Of a stretch of 64,000 bases of DNA, positions 1-9,343 are shown one piece after another (the stretch's first letter is position 1; each line of letters begins with the position of its first letter). The stretch spans positions 62,001 through 126,000 of the forward strand of contig JAXMDT010000003.1 in the NCBI GenBank assembly GCA_046348685.1. The letters are read 5' to 3'. This DNA comes from JAXMDT01 sp046348685. Its GTDB lineage: Bacteria > Pseudomonadota > Alphaproteobacteria > Rickettsiales > UBA998. A program made the translations under genes and the position numbers. Below the pieces are notes generated by a model. It saw only the letters and a program-made list of their open reading frames with translations, was not told where the DNA came from and searched no databases.

Positions 1-2
1 CG

Positions 3-371
3 ATGTGTTTTTTCGGCGATCCTGAATATCTGGCCGAAGGAACATATGCGCTGGAGACGTTGACCTCACTTAATCTCATGAGCGAAATGGAGCCGTGCTT
101 CAGCTTCCTACAGGATCATGCGGATATGATTCGCTCCATCGTGCGCTACGATGGGTATAGTTTTATTTTCTCTAGCGATGCGAACTTGTTTCCAGGCATT
201 AAAAGCATTACTCCGGTGAAAGAAAACCTTCATGCGCCAATTCAATATCAAGCAGTCGTGGTTGCTGGCGAAGATATGCCGGCAGGACGCGAATTCCTGA
301 AATATCTACAGGGACCGACAGCCCAGGGTATTTTCAAAGCCAATCATTTCACAGTGCCCAATCCTTCATGA
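3..371 (+). CDS. ModA-like periplasmic molybdate/anion-binding protein, C-terminal part (5' end outside window)
   Basis: The frame is open from the window edge, so only the last 122 or so residues of a larger protein are visible. The C-terminus contains GREFLKYLQGPTAQ followed by IFKANHF, the usual end of ModA-type substrate-binding proteins of ABC transporters, in which a late helix (FL.YL.s..aq.if...GF) closes domain 1. The visible methionine at 3 is probably internal. The stop (369-371) overlaps the ATG of the next gene by four bases, so the two are probably co-transcribed. Substrate specificity cannot be judged without the N-terminal ligand-binding half; molybdate, tungstate or another oxyanion are all possible. 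Confidence 0.6.
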   Translation: MCFFGDPEYLAEGTYALETLTSLNLMSEMEPCFSFLQDHADMIRSIVRYDGYSFIFSSDANLFPGIKSITPVKENLHAPIQYQAVVVAGEDMPAGREFLKYLQGPTAQGIFKANHFTVPNPS

Positions 372-1906
372 AAAATTTGAATTGGCAGAAATGCGTGTTG
401 CTTTGTGCCATGATCACGCAAGCGACATTTACTTTTCTTGTTGCAGTGACGCGCTTCAATACGTTTAAAAGTTCTCTTTTTGATATCGGCGTCTTCCAAC
501 AATTTTATGTATTGATAGAATCAGGATTACAGCCAATCTCAGCCATAAACACGCCGCAGCACCCCTTGCATTGGTTGGGGTTTCATTTTTCACCCATACT
601 TTATTCGCTTGTGCCTCTGCATGCATTGTTTCCCTTTCCCCTCACGCTGATACTGATTCAATCTTTTTTAATGTCATCCGCTGCATGGATTATATTTTGC
701 ACTGCACGTCTAAAAGATTTTACCGATACGCATGCGCTCTTCTGGGCATTATTGTTTCTGGCGAATCCTTATCTCATTAATGCAGCGGTCGGTGATTTCC
801 ATGAGATATGCTTTGCCGTGCCGCTTTTTGCGGGCGTTGCGTATTTTCTGCTCGCAAAGCGTTTTTATCCTATGGTGGGGATGCTATGCCTTTTGGTGCT
901 AACCAAGGAGCATTACGGTGTTGCTATGGCAGCCACCGGTATCGCCTGGGCTATTTTTCATAAAGATTACAAAAAAGGCGGAATCCTAGCTGTACTCGGT
1001 TTTGTTCTTTTTGCATTGATAATAGGCAAAATTATGCCTTGGTTTGCAGGCAGTGCCGAACATCCCATGCTGGGAATGGGGGAGCGTAATCTAGGCCGCT
1101 ATGGTTGGCTGCATCTTCCATGGAGTGAGAAAATCAGGCTTTATACATATATGATGTTTCCTTCAGACGGGAATAATGCTGTCGGCTGGTCTTACCTATT
1201 GCTGTTATTCGGCACGAGCGGTTTTTTGTGTTTGCTTTCACCTTGGTTGTTATTGCCGGCATTAGCTGATTTTACCGCCAACATGTTATCGGCAAATATC
1301 ATGACGCGCGGTTTTTACGCCTACCATTCTGCGGCGATGGTGCCGGTGCTTATCATAGCTACAATGATTGCGCTAAAGCGATATCAAGTAAGAGAAAATG
1401 TTTTTTTCTTTTCCATGGCTGTCGTGCTTTTTTTGCTCGCCATGCAGACTACGCCTTTACAATACTGGCAAATTGACAGATTCGTTGTAAAAGACGCGAA
1501 TCTTGTGCCGCAGGATATCCAAAACAAAATGCCGATAGGTGCCCCGATTGCGATGCAGGGAAATATAGGGGGGCATCTTCCAAGGCATACGAATCTTTAT
1601 CCTTTCCCGGCACAAATCGACGGAGCTTCTTATATCGTATTGCGCATGGATTATCCGTACGCCGATCCAGATAGCCTGGTATTCAGCATGCCATACCGTC
1701 CCGCCACTTCCGGTGAATATCTGAATGCCGTGAAAAGCTTACTGAATAATCCCCAATGGTGTGCACTCTATTGGAATAATCCAATCCTGGTGCTGCAGCG
1801 TAATTCATGCAAAAACGGATTCAATGACTTACAACGTCAGGAAATCAATACACAGCTGCATTCTCTCGAAATTATCGCTAAGCGGCTGAAGAAGTATAAT
1901 GAATAA
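368..1906 (+). CDS. DUF2079 family integral membrane protein
   Basis: A 512-residue polytopic membrane protein. The N-terminal half has the DUF2079 layout: a first membrane helix, then FDIGVFQQ, an HFSPI motif, and a GDFHEICFAVP motif after several more helices. About ten hydrophobic segments are visible up to residue 360, followed by a soluble C-terminal region of about 150 residues. DUF2079 proteins are distantly related to GT-C glycosyltransferases, so a role in transferring a sugar from a lipid carrier is possible but unproven. The start overlaps the upstream ModA-like gene by ATGA. The 3' end overlaps the convergent tsaD gene by 29 bases. Confidence 0.8.
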   Translation: MKNLNWQKCVLLCAMITQATFTFLVAVTRFNTFKSSLFDIGVFQQFYVLIESGLQPISAINTPQHPLHWLGFHFSPILYSLVPLHALFPFPLTLILIQSFLMSSAAWIIFCTARLKDFTDTHALFWALLFLANPYLINAAVGDFHEICFAVPLFAGVAYFLLAKRFYPMVGMLCLLVLTKEHYGVAMAATGIAWAIFHKDYKKGGILAVLGFVLFALIIGKIMPWFAGSAEHPMLGMGERNLGRYGWLHLPWSEKIRLYTYMMFPSDGNNAVGWSYLLLLFGTSGFLCLLSPWLLLPALADFTANMLSANIMTRGFYAYHSAAMVPVLIIATMIALKRYQVRENVFFFSMAVVLFLLAMQTTPLQYWQIDRFVVKDANLVPQDIQNKMPIGAPIAMQGNIGGHLPRHTNLYPFPAQIDGASYIVLRMDYPYADPDSLVFSMPYRPATSGEYLNAVKSLLNNPQWCALYWNNPILVLQRNSCKNGFNDLQRQEINTQLHSLEIIAKRLKKYNE

Positions 1907-2933
1907 GCGGCCATCGTGCACGTGCATCGAATGTAGCCTCGTCACCATTTGGATTTTGTTTTAAGCGCTCTATCCCCGCCCAGGCGATCATTGCGGCGTT
2001 ATCCGTACATAGCGCCATGGGCGGCACGTGCAGTGAAAACCCATGCTTATCGCACAAAAGTTGCAATCGTGTTTTCAAAAACTGGTTGGCGGCTACCCCC
2101 CCTGCGACGACTATCCGCTTGCCATCATAGGCTTGTGTATAAATGCCGATCGCATGATTCAGCCTGTCCACGAGGACATCGGCAACGGCCTGCTGGAAAG
2201 AAGCGGCAATATCGGCTTTATCTTCTTCGTTAACTGCCCCCTTGCTTTTCAAATTTTCCAGGCAAAGACGCACAGCGGTCTTCAGCCCGGAGAATGAAAA
2301 ATTACAGTCCGGTCGATTCAGGCAGGGACGAGGAAAATTAAACCGAGAACTGTCGCCATGGCGCGCCAGTTTTTCAAGCGCCGGGCCGCCGGGATAAGGA
2401 AGCCCCATCATTTTGGCGGTTTTATCGAAGGCTTCGCCAAGCGCGTCATCCAGCGTGCCGCCCAATTTACCATATTGGCCAATGCCTTCTACGGCAAGAA
2501 TCTGGCAATGTCCGCCGGAAACGAGCAGCATCAGATACGGGAAAGGGACATGCGCATCGAGACGGACAGTCAGTGCATGGCCTTCAAGGTGATTAATAGC
2601 AAAAAGCGGCTTCTGGTGAACCGAAGCATAGGCTTTTGCCGCCATGACTCCAACAATGACGCCGCCGATTAAACCTGGCCCTGCTGTTACGGCAATACCA
2701 TCCACGTCGGCAAGGCCGAGGGAAGATTCCTTAAGGGCATCTTGTAATAATTGATCGAGAAACAACATATGCTGGCGGGCAGCGATTTCCGGAACGACGC
2801 CACCATATGCCTGGTGCGCTTCGATCTGCGAACGCAACGCATGCGCGAGAATGCGACCATCTTCGCGCACGAGTGCCACCGCCGTCTCATCACAGCTGGT
2901 CTCAATTCCTAAAATAACTCTTTTTTCGTTCAC
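1878..2933 (-). CDS. tsaD: tRNA N6-adenosine threonylcarbamoyltransferase TsaD
   Basis: This is the Kae1/TsaD subunit that transfers the threonylcarbamoyl group to A37 of ANN-decoding tRNAs, giving t6A. The N-terminal GIETSCDETA is the family's ASKHA nucleotide-binding signature. The metal-binding histidines lie in NHLEGHAL, and later motifs include YPGGPALE and FSFSGLKTAV. I place the start at the GTG at 2933, which gives VNEKRVILGIETSC and has a GCAGG Shine-Dalgarno-like stretch just upstream. The longer frame to 2990 would overlap the divergent hemC start and adds residues the family lacks. A Sua5/TsaC-type gene, which acts earlier in the same pathway, lies at 58322-59290. Confidence 0.95.
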   Translation of the reverse strand: MNEKRVILGIETSCDETAVALVREDGRILAHALRSQIEAHQAYGGVVPEIAARQHMLFLDQLLQDALKESSLGLADVDGIAVTAGPGLIGGVIVGVMAAKAYASVHQKPLFAINHLEGHALTVRLDAHVPFPYLMLLVSGGHCQILAVEGIGQYGKLGGTLDDALGEAFDKTAKMMGLPYPGGPALEKLARHGDSSRFNFPRPCLNRPDCNFSFSGLKTAVRLCLENLKSKGAVNEEDKADIAASFQQAVADVLVDRLNHAIGIYTQAYDGKRIVVAGGVAANQFLKTRLQLLCDKHGFSLHVPPMALCTDNAAMIAWAGIERLKQNPNGDEATFDARARWPLIHYTSSAA

Positions 2934-2964
2934 ACGCCTGCTGACATGAATTAATGAAGGTACC

Positions 2965-3906
2965 ATGCAAACGAGCACTCCAAAAGGCAAGCGGATTCGC
3001 GTCGGAACGCGTGCAAGCGCCCTTGCTCAGGCCCAAGCTGATCAGACCATCGCTAAGCTGGCTACCATGGCAGGTGAGGATGTGGCGCTCGAAAAAGTGC
3101 TTTTTACCACTACCGGAGACAAGCATCTGGAAGGTACACTCGCCGAAATGGGCGGCAACAAAGGCCTGTTTACTAAAGAGATTGAAGAAGCGCTCCTACG
3201 GGGTGATATCGAAATTGCGGTACACTCAATGAAGGATGTGGAGACGAAATTACCGGATGGCTTGGTCATTGCGGCCATGCTGCCGCGTGAAGATGCCCGC
3301 GATGCCTTGATCTCCAAGCAGGGTTGGACGCTTAAGACGCTGCCAAAGAATGCAATCGTCGGTACTTCCTCTCTACGACGGGCGGCATTGCTCTGGCATA
3401 AACGGCCAGACTTGAAAATAGTGCCCTTTCGTGGAAACGTGCTGACGCGCTTGCGTAAGCTGGATGATAGCGTTGCCGACGCAACGATACTCGCTATGGC
3501 CGGCATTAACCGGCTTGGGCTTAAGATCGAAGGGATGCACGTGCTGGAAGTGGATGAGTATGTGCCTGCGGTTGCACAAGGCGCTATCGGGCTACAATGC
3601 CGTGATGACGATACCGATATGATGCTTTTGCTAGAGAAGCTAAATCATGACGATACGTTTACCTGCGTGACTGCAGAGCGATCAATGCTGGCCGTGCTGG
3701 ATGGGTCCTGCCGCACGCCTATTGCGGGTTATGCGACGCTGGAAAATAACGAAATGCTGTTAAAGGGGCTGGTGCTGAAGCCAGACGGCAGTGCCGCTGA
3801 ATATGAGGAAATGCGTTTTGTACACGCGGATTCGATAAAGGCAGGTGAGGCGGTGGCGGAAGCATTGTTGCAACGTATCGGTAAGGATTTTTTTCGTGTC
3901 AGATAA
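2965..3906 (+). CDS. hemC: Porphobilinogen deaminase (hydroxymethylbilane synthase)
   Basis: It polymerises four porphobilinogens into hydroxymethylbilane in tetrapyrrole synthesis. At 313 residues it has normal length. Recognisable motifs are GTRASALAQAQ (14-24), AVHSMKD (85-91), GTSSLRRAA (133-141), RGNVLTRL and AQGAIGLQCR. Cys249 in DGSCRTPI is the residue that carries the dipyrromethane cofactor. An AAGG ribosome-binding site lies about six bases before the ATG. The gene is divergent from tsaD. Its 3' end overlaps the GTG start of hemD by eleven bases, so hemC and hemD are translationally coupled. Confidence 0.97.
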   Translation: MQTSTPKGKRIRVGTRASALAQAQADQTIAKLATMAGEDVALEKVLFTTTGDKHLEGTLAEMGGNKGLFTKEIEEALLRGDIEIAVHSMKDVETKLPDGLVIAAMLPREDARDALISKQGWTLKTLPKNAIVGTSSLRRAALLWHKRPDLKIVPFRGNVLTRLRKLDDSVADATILAMAGINRLGLKIEGMHVLEVDEYVPAVAQGAIGLQCRDDDTDMMLLLEKLNHDDTFTCVTAERSMLAVLDGSCRTPIAGYATLENNEMLLKGLVLKPDGSAAEYEEMRFVHADSIKAGEAVAEALLQRIGKDFFRVR

Positions 3907-4609
3907 ACCTGTATTACTTATTACACGCCCGGAACCTCAGGCCAGCCGATCAGCACGTTTCTTTCAGGAAAATGGCTATGATACGCGCATTGTACCGGTT
4001 CTGGTTATTGAGCATCTAGCCGGACCCGCCGATATCGAACGTCAGTGCCGCGCCAGGAAATACGATGCAGTGGTAATTACCAGTCAACATGCTTTGTTTG
4101 GCCTGGAAACTTTAGGTGAGCTTCATGGCTTGCCGCTTTACGTGCCGGGTGAGGCAACTGCAACGCTGGCAAGGGCAATCGGTTTTCGTGATGTCATCGT
4201 TGGCAAGGGCACCGCGCGTGATCTGGCCAAGGAGATTCATCAAAAGCACGTACTTTATCTCTCCGGCCATGACATTGCGTTTGATATGGTAACGGAACTT
4301 AAAAGAAGGAAGATTGATGCTGACGAGATGAAAGTCTACCGCGCCGAAACAAATGTGGAAGGCATCGAAAGGCTGAAGGATCTGATAGCAAAAGAAAAAA
4401 TAGACGTCGTATTATTCTATTCAAGCCGTACCGCACGACTGTTTGAGGCGATGATGCGTCAGGCAAAAGTCACGAATGCATTTAAAACTTGTAAGGCGGC
4501 AGTGATCAGTCAGGCTACTGCCGAAAGCCTGCGTGAAGTATGGCAAGCCAGGTTAGTGGCGCGGACGCCTGACGAGAAAGGCCTGCTGCAGGCCGTGAAA
4601 GAGGCTTGA
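3896..4609 (+). CDS. hemD: Uroporphyrinogen-III synthase
   Basis: It cyclises hydroxymethylbilane to uroporphyrinogen III, the step after HemC. The N-terminus (PVLLITRPEPQA), the mid-region YDAVVITSQHAL and the later VVLFYSSRTARLFE are the conserved parts of this otherwise variable family. The GTG at 3896 is chosen as the start because AAGGA sits eight bases upstream and the protein then begins MSDKPVLLITRP. A longer frame from 3845 would overlap hemC more and adds a basic tail with no family support. It is followed after 16 bases by the Mic60-like gene. Confidence 0.93.
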   Translation: MSDKPVLLITRPEPQASRSARFFQENGYDTRIVPVLVIEHLAGPADIERQCRARKYDAVVITSQHALFGLETLGELHGLPLYVPGEATATLARAIGFRDVIVGKGTARDLAKEIHQKHVLYLSGHDIAFDMVTELKRRKIDADEMKVYRAETNVEGIERLKDLIAKEKIDVVLFYSSRTARLFEAMMRQAKVTNAFKTCKAAVISQATAESLREVWQARLVARTPDEKGLLQAVKEA

Positions 4610-4625
4610 CCGCTTGGAATTTTAG

Positions 4626-5663
4626 ATGGATGGTGATGATATGACGCTCTGGAATGAAGAAAATCCGCCACGGCGCATTCGCATCGCCTGGTGGGGATGG
4701 CTGATTACTTTCGTGATTGGCCTTGCTGTTGCTCTCCTGACCTATCAGTGGGGAAAACCTAAACCACTCTCTTTCAAAGAGCCAAAACCGGAACTGCATG
4801 TTTCCAAGGCGCCGCGTGAGTGGAATGATTATCTGCCCAAAGAAAAAATAGAATCTGAGCCAGACACAAAACTAACGCCGGAAGAATCAACGGTCACGGC
4901 AGCGCCACCAGCTGAGCCTGCACCCGAGGTAAGTGAACCTAACATTCCGGCTTCAGACGATATTGCCGGGCAAGCAGCCCAGGATACAGCGCCAGCTCCT
5001 GAAGAGGATGAGCAAACGCCAATTGAGGAAGAGCCATCAGCATCCACTGTGCCTGCAGGTGAAGATATCGCTGAACTGAAAGAAGAATTAAGAACGCTGG
5101 AAGAACGAGTAACGGCTTTAGAAACTGAAAAACAGCAAGTAGCAAAAACCGCGCCGATTTATGAGCGGCTATATCGTCTGCAGTTAAAAATGGAAAAAGG
5201 GGAGCGTGTCGATGAGATACTGGCAACGCTGAAGGATTTGCCATTAGATGAGGATCAGCAATCGCTGGTGACTATGTTGGAAGATTTAAATCGGCAAGGG
5301 GTGCCCGCGCGTAGCGTACTTGCACGCGCTTTTTCGGCGCGCGCCGATCAGTTCGCCAATACACCAGATAGTGACAAAGGTGCGCTTTCTGAAGCGGAGA
5401 GCTGGCTGAAAAAGCAAATCGTCATTCGTAAAGTCGGCGATACACATACGGGTAATGATGATGAGTCCATCATCGCACGGGCGGAAGCCGAAGTAAAAGC
5501 AGGAAAGCTCAAAGAGGCATTGGTGGAAACAGATGGTCTATCTTCAAGAGCACAACGCTTCTTTGCCGAATGGCGCGCTCAGGCGGAACGCCGCTTGCAA
5601 ACTGATTCCTTGCTGCAGCAGCTGGAGCAATCTCTTGCCACCATGTCCCGCGTAACGCCATGA
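4626..5663 (+). CDS. Mic60/mitofilin-like inner-membrane protein (COG4223)
   Basis: A single transmembrane helix (about residues 20-42) is followed by a long acidic, proline- and glutamate-rich periplasmic linker (50-145). A coiled-coil segment comes next (about 148-175, ELKEELRTLEERVTALETEK), and the C-terminal mitofilin signature ends in ALVETDGLSSRAQRFFAEW. This is the layout of alphaproteobacterial Mic60, which shapes intracytoplasmic or inner membranes in the species studied. Its place directly after hemD and overlapping hemY (ATGA at 5660) is the order seen in many alphaproteobacteria. An alternative ATG at 4641 would shorten it by five residues. Confidence 0.85.
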   Translation: MDGDDMTLWNEENPPRRIRIAWWGWLITFVIGLAVALLTYQWGKPKPLSFKEPKPELHVSKAPREWNDYLPKEKIESEPDTKLTPEESTVTAAPPAEPAPEVSEPNIPASDDIAGQAAQDTAPAPEEDEQTPIEEEPSASTVPAGEDIAELKEELRTLEERVTALETEKQQVAKTAPIYERLYRLQLKMEKGERVDEILATLKDLPLDEDQQSLVTMLEDLNRQGVPARSVLARAFSARADQFANTPDSDKGALSEAESWLKKQIVIRKVGDTHTGNDDESIIARAEAEVKAGKLKEALVETDGLSSRAQRFFAEWRAQAERRLQTDSLLQQLEQSLATMSRVTP

Positions 5664-6985
5664 AGTTTTTCGTACACCTTGTCCTGCTGCTTTCAGCGAT
5701 TGCCGCGCTGACGCTGTCTGTTTATTGGCTGCATATGCATCCCGGTGTAGTTACATTGGACTGGATGGGATATCGAATCACCGCGACGGCATCGTTGCTA
5801 GGCGGCACAGTAGTACTGTTGGCATTAACAGCGATGCTGGTTACCTATCTGCTTTCTGGTTTTGCGGCTTCGCTGCGTCATTACCGCCTTTCGCGTAATC
5901 TAACGAAGCGTGATGCGGGAATGGATGCAATGACCCGCGCCATGGTGTTGATGGCGACGGGAGATCATAAAAATGCGGCGCGTTACGTGGAGCGTTCTGC
6001 CAAGCAACTTGGGCCAACGCCACTGGTCAGCATGCTGCGGGCTAGCATCGCCCGCCGCGAAGGAAATGCACCGCTGCTTGCCAAGCAACTGGAACTCATG
6101 CTGCATGCGCCGAGCACGCAGCCATTGGCGGCTATGTCACTGGCAGCAGAACATAAGGCTTCGAACCGGCTGGACGAAGCGGCGTCCGTTATTGAGCAAG
6201 CAGCTAAAAAAGGCACTATGGAGCGTGGCACGGCGCATGTGCTACTCGATATTTATCATCGTCAGAAGCGCTGGCAGGAAATGGAATCACTCTTAGTACG
6301 CATGCAGAAAAATCGCTTCATCGATAAAGATAGCGCGCATCATGTCCGCGCTATCATGCATTTTCTGCAGGCAGAAGATACGTCCAATCCTTCAGCGAGT
6401 TTGATGCATATCGAAACCGCGCATCACCTGGATGCAGGATTTATCCCCGCTACTGTTGAGCTCTGCCGCCGACTGGACGGCAAGCATCAAAAGCGCATGC
6501 TGGCAGTTCTCAAACGCAGTTGGAAAAGATTGCCGCATCCTGATCTTGCAAGAATTTTTTTCCTGAAAATGAACGGCGAAAGCGAACGTTCGCTGACTTC
6601 AGCTGCAAAAGCGCTGGCACATCAATGGAGCGAACATGCGGAATCACATTTGCTGCTGGCAGAGGCTGCGATTCGCACCAAGGACTGGGACCAGGCACGG
6701 AATTATTTAAAAGCGGCGCTTTCCAAAGAGGAGCAGGTACGCATCTATCAAATGCTGGCTACGCTGGAGCAGGAATCGACCGGCGACAGGCAATCAGTGA
6801 TGAGCTGGCTTTCCAAAGCGACGCATGCCAAGCCGTCGCCTGCATGGAATTGTACAACCTGTGGCAGTGCATATGAGACATGGAAACCTATTTGCCCGCA
6901 ATGCGATAGTTTTGCTACACTGGCATGGAACAAACCCATGCAACTACATACAGCTTTACCCCTTGAACGCCTGCTAACCGCCTAG
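5660..6985 (+). CDS. HemY-like membrane protein with TPR repeats and a C-terminal zinc ribbon
   Basis: Two N-terminal membrane helices (about 5-25 and 45-68), with the HemY_N arrangement DWMGYRI between them, are followed by alpha-helical TPR-like repeats to about residue 390. The C-terminus carries two CxxC pairs, CTTC and CPQC, spaced like a zinc ribbon. The HemY_N family sits with haem genes but has no assigned enzymatic step and is not the HemY oxidase of Bacillus. The start overlaps the Mic60 stop by four bases. The stop TAG shares its CTAG with the stop of the convergent lipoprotein gene. Confidence 0.85.
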   Translation: MKFFVHLVLLLSAIAALTLSVYWLHMHPGVVTLDWMGYRITATASLLGGTVVLLALTAMLVTYLLSGFAASLRHYRLSRNLTKRDAGMDAMTRAMVLMATGDHKNAARYVERSAKQLGPTPLVSMLRASIARREGNAPLLAKQLELMLHAPSTQPLAAMSLAAEHKASNRLDEAASVIEQAAKKGTMERGTAHVLLDIYHRQKRWQEMESLLVRMQKNRFIDKDSAHHVRAIMHFLQAEDTSNPSASLMHIETAHHLDAGFIPATVELCRRLDGKHQKRMLAVLKRSWKRLPHPDLARIFFLKMNGESERSLTSAAKALAHQWSEHAESHLLLAEAAIRTKDWDQARNYLKAALSKEEQVRIYQMLATLEQESTGDRQSVMSWLSKATHAKPSPAWNCTTCGSAYETWKPICPQCDSFATLAWNKPMQLHTALPLERLLTA

Positions 6986-7770
6986 TTTTTGCTCATCAGC
7001 TGTGTTGGTGCGCCGGATGCGGAAGCTTTAATGACAGAATTATCATCGAGCAAAGATGGCGGCATCGTGACTGGCTCGGCTTGTGCTGGAGCAGCGTCGG
7101 CAGTAGGCGTTGCCGATGGTTCCTGCTTGGCGCCTTTTGCTTTCGACGTATCGTAGCTTGCTTTCACGCCATCCATTTTATCGACGACCGAAGGCGATTG
7201 TACATAATAGAACGGTTGAGCGCCGCTTGTGCCGTTAACGGCCGGTGCATCGCCAACGGCGATGGTTTGCAGCGGCGGCGCCACACCCGGGCCGGCATCA
7301 TAATGACCACCAAGGCCGCTGCTGGCGGGCAGGGGAGATGCGGATATACTGCTACTAGAGCTCGTCATGCCATAGCTGCTGGAGCTGTACCCGCTGCCCG
7401 ACATAGACGAAGAAGAATTCATCATGGCAGATTGACTGATGCCAGCATCGTTTTCAAAAGTGACACTTTCGATGTAACCCTCCGCATCCTGACCCGCGAC
7501 CAAACGGTTTTTTGCATCAGCACGAGGTTCGGAGTAACAGAGAATATCGGTTTGCACACGGTAGCAGAATCGTTGCGGCGGTGCAGGCGGGATTTCGGGT
7601 GGACGGCGGTTTGGATCGTAAATATAATTGGCGACGCGATAACGCGTGTTGTCATACCAGGTGCCTACATCGCTTGCGGCACGATTTGTGTTTTCTTTCA
7701 ACGAATCGCAAGCGGTTAATGCCAGCGCCATGCCCGCGCACAGAATCCCGATTTTCATATTGTTTGTCAT
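6982..7770 (-). CDS. Predicted lipoprotein, Ser/Gly-rich, unknown function
   Basis: The N-terminus MTNNMKIGILCAGMALALTAC is a lipoprotein signal with the lipobox ALTAC, so Cys21 is probably lipidated. A short folded region with CYRVQTDILCY, perhaps a disulfide pair, is followed by a long Ser/Gly/Ala-rich region of low complexity and a Pro-rich C-terminus. I recognise no family. The start is set at 7770 rather than the longer frame from 7827. It is preceded by a GGGG/AGGA stretch and leaves room for the divergent TPR gene at 7846. Confidence 0.7.
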   Translation of the reverse strand: MTNNMKIGILCAGMALALTACDSLKENTNRAASDVGTWYDNTRYRVANYIYDPNRRPPEIPPAPPQRFCYRVQTDILCYSEPRADAKNRLVAGQDAEGYIESVTFENDAGISQSAMMNSSSSMSGSGYSSSSYGMTSSSSSISASPLPASSGLGGHYDAGPGVAPPLQTIAVGDAPAVNGTSGAQPFYYVQSPSVVDKMDGVKASYDTSKAKGAKQEPSATPTADAAPAQAEPVTMPPSLLDDNSVIKASASGAPTQLMSKN

Positions 7771-7845
7771 GATCCTACCCCAATTTATAAGTAGAAATGC
7801 AAGTTCCGTGCCTGACTCCAAATCCACTTGCCAATCAGGAGTGCA

Positions 7846-8532
7846 ATGCTATCCATGGGTAGCATGCAGCGTATATTAGCACTCATTCTCGTAAGCCTTG
7901 GAATGGCAACCGGGGCCAGCGCCCAGACCGTCATTGGCGAAAATGAGCCTTATCAAAAGTGTATTGATCTTTCAAAAAGCAATCCCACGCAGGCGCTGAC
8001 CTATTCCGAACGGTGGATAAATGTAGAATCAACACCTTCGTCATTGCACTGCAGGGCTCTGGTGCTGTTTGGACAAAACCATTTTGATGAGGCGGCGAAA
8101 GTGCTCGACCGCTTAGGCATTGCTATCAAAAATGCCAGCCCTCGACTTCGGCTTGGAGTCTACAGACAGACGGCACGCGCCTGGCAACGTGCAGGCGCGG
8201 AAAAGACGGCAATCGCTCGCCTGAGTGATGCACTCGACTTGATTGAACCGGAACGCAATGACGCGGTAATGCGGCGGGAGCAGGTTGAAATCCTGATAGA
8301 ACGCGCCATGATGTATAGCCATATTGGAAAGCCGCTGGATGGCATACAGGATCTGGACCAAGCGTTAACCTTGGGGATTCAAGCTGACCGTATATTGATG
8401 ACACGCGCTAAAATAGAAGCAGCGCACAACCAGCAGGACCTTGCTATACGTGATGTTGAAGCGGTGCTTCGCAATAATCCAAAAAACCAGGAGGCGCAGG
8501 AATTACTTAGGGTAATTGTCGCCAAACCATGA
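7846..8532 (+). CDS. Exported TPR-repeat protein
   Basis: A signal peptide (QRILALILVSLGMATGASA) precedes a mature domain of about 200 residues made of helical pairs that read as TPR repeats, for example RALVLFGQNHFDEAAKVLDRLG and the last repeat AIRDVEAVLRNNPKNQEAQEL. It is probably a periplasmic scaffold protein. The start at 7846 is chosen for the CAGGAG ribosome-binding site five bases upstream. The 75 bases between this gene and the divergent lipoprotein gene must hold both promoters. It ends one base before the stop of the convergent pilin-like gene. Confidence 0.7.
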   Translation: MLSMGSMQRILALILVSLGMATGASAQTVIGENEPYQKCIDLSKSNPTQALTYSERWINVESTPSSLHCRALVLFGQNHFDEAAKVLDRLGIAIKNASPRLRLGVYRQTARAWQRAGAEKTAIARLSDALDLIEPERNDAVMRREQVEILIERAMMYSHIGKPLDGIQDLDQALTLGIQADRILMTRAKIEAAHNQQDLAIRDVEAVLRNNPKNQEAQELLRVIVAKP

Positions 8533-8533
8533 A

Positions 8534-9343
8534 TTATGGATTGATAAGATAGAGTAAATTACATGCAATACCTTCATAGGTTACTTGATAGGTTGCAGTT
8601 GTCGGGTCAGATGTCGTTGTGCAATTCGGCCTTTTGTTAGGTTTATACCCTCTTAAAAGTCCTGTGCCAGGGAGACCATCATCGATTTTAGCGTCAATTT
8701 CGTAAGATTCAGCAGGTGTTAGTATGATGTCATCTACTTCCGTTACCCCGCCTATGCGGATTACATTGCCATATGCACCTACGTAACGCTGCGAATCAGC
8801 AGGATTATTGACCGTGCCTTCACTCAGAATGGCATAGGTTAGTGAATGTACTTTCGAGAGCGGAGCATTAACGCCAGGTATGGCAACCATATTGATACCA
8901 CTGCCCGGGGCTGCTTTACCTTGTCCACTATATTGGCCTTGGATCAACTCGGCGTTACTGAGATGCTGCCACGCATACCAGACTTCATACCAATATTGAT
9001 TTGGAGCCTCCAGCCTACCATTGCCATTGCCATTGCAGGTTAAAGTTCGCGGTGTTTGCGTGGCATCAAAATACGCATCACACGTCGCATCGCTTCCAAT
9101 ACCGACTGCGCCTGCTACCGCTCCCCAAAACTGTGTTGCGTTTTTCATATCTCCAGGCAGAGCTGTATACTGCGTTTTGAAAAGTGTGATGGCTGCAGAA
9201 TACTTCTCTACATCCTCACCAACGCTTTTTATTTCAGATGATCGAATAAGATTTTTACCAACAACAATTCCACCAATAAGTAATCCTACGATAACGATTA
9301 CGATAGAAACTTCTAAAAGTGTAAAACCCCGATTATCGTTCAT
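8534..9343 (-). CDS. Type IV pilin / pseudopilin-like protein with prepilin methylation motif
   Basis: The N-terminus MNDNRGFTLLEVSIVIVIVGLLIGG has a short basic leader, the prepilin peptidase site G|FTLLE with the conserved Glu5, and the hydrophobic helix of class III signal peptides. The rest (269 residues) continues with a region of the type found in uncharacterised alphaproteobacterial pilin-like proteins (YTALPGDMKNATQFWG). Four cysteines in the second half may form disulfides. No assembly ATPase or secretin lies nearby, so the machine that would assemble it must be encoded elsewhere. Confidence 0.8.
   Translation of the reverse strand: MNDNRGFTLLEVSIVIVIVGLLIGGIVVGKNLIRSSEIKSVGEDVEKYSAAITLFKTQYTALPGDMKNATQFWGAVAGAVGIGSDATCDAYFDATQTPRTLTCNGNGNGRLEAPNQYWYEVWYAWQHLSNAELIQGQYSGQGKAAPGSGINMVAIPGVNAPLSKVHSLTYAILSEGTVNNPADSQRYVGAYGNVIRIGGVTEVDDIILTPAESYEIDAKIDDGLPGTGLLRGYKPNKRPNCTTTSDPTTATYQVTYEGIACNLLYLINP

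Noticed and set aside
1949..2905. Overlapping frames opposite and inside tsaD
   Set aside because: They are shadows of a well-supported gene with normal codon pattern; none has a recognisable domain or start signal.
7081..7719. 212-residue forward frame opposite the lipoprotein gene
   Set aside because: It is rich in Arg and Cys, without a ribosome-binding site or domain; the reverse strand has a convincing lipoprotein signal.
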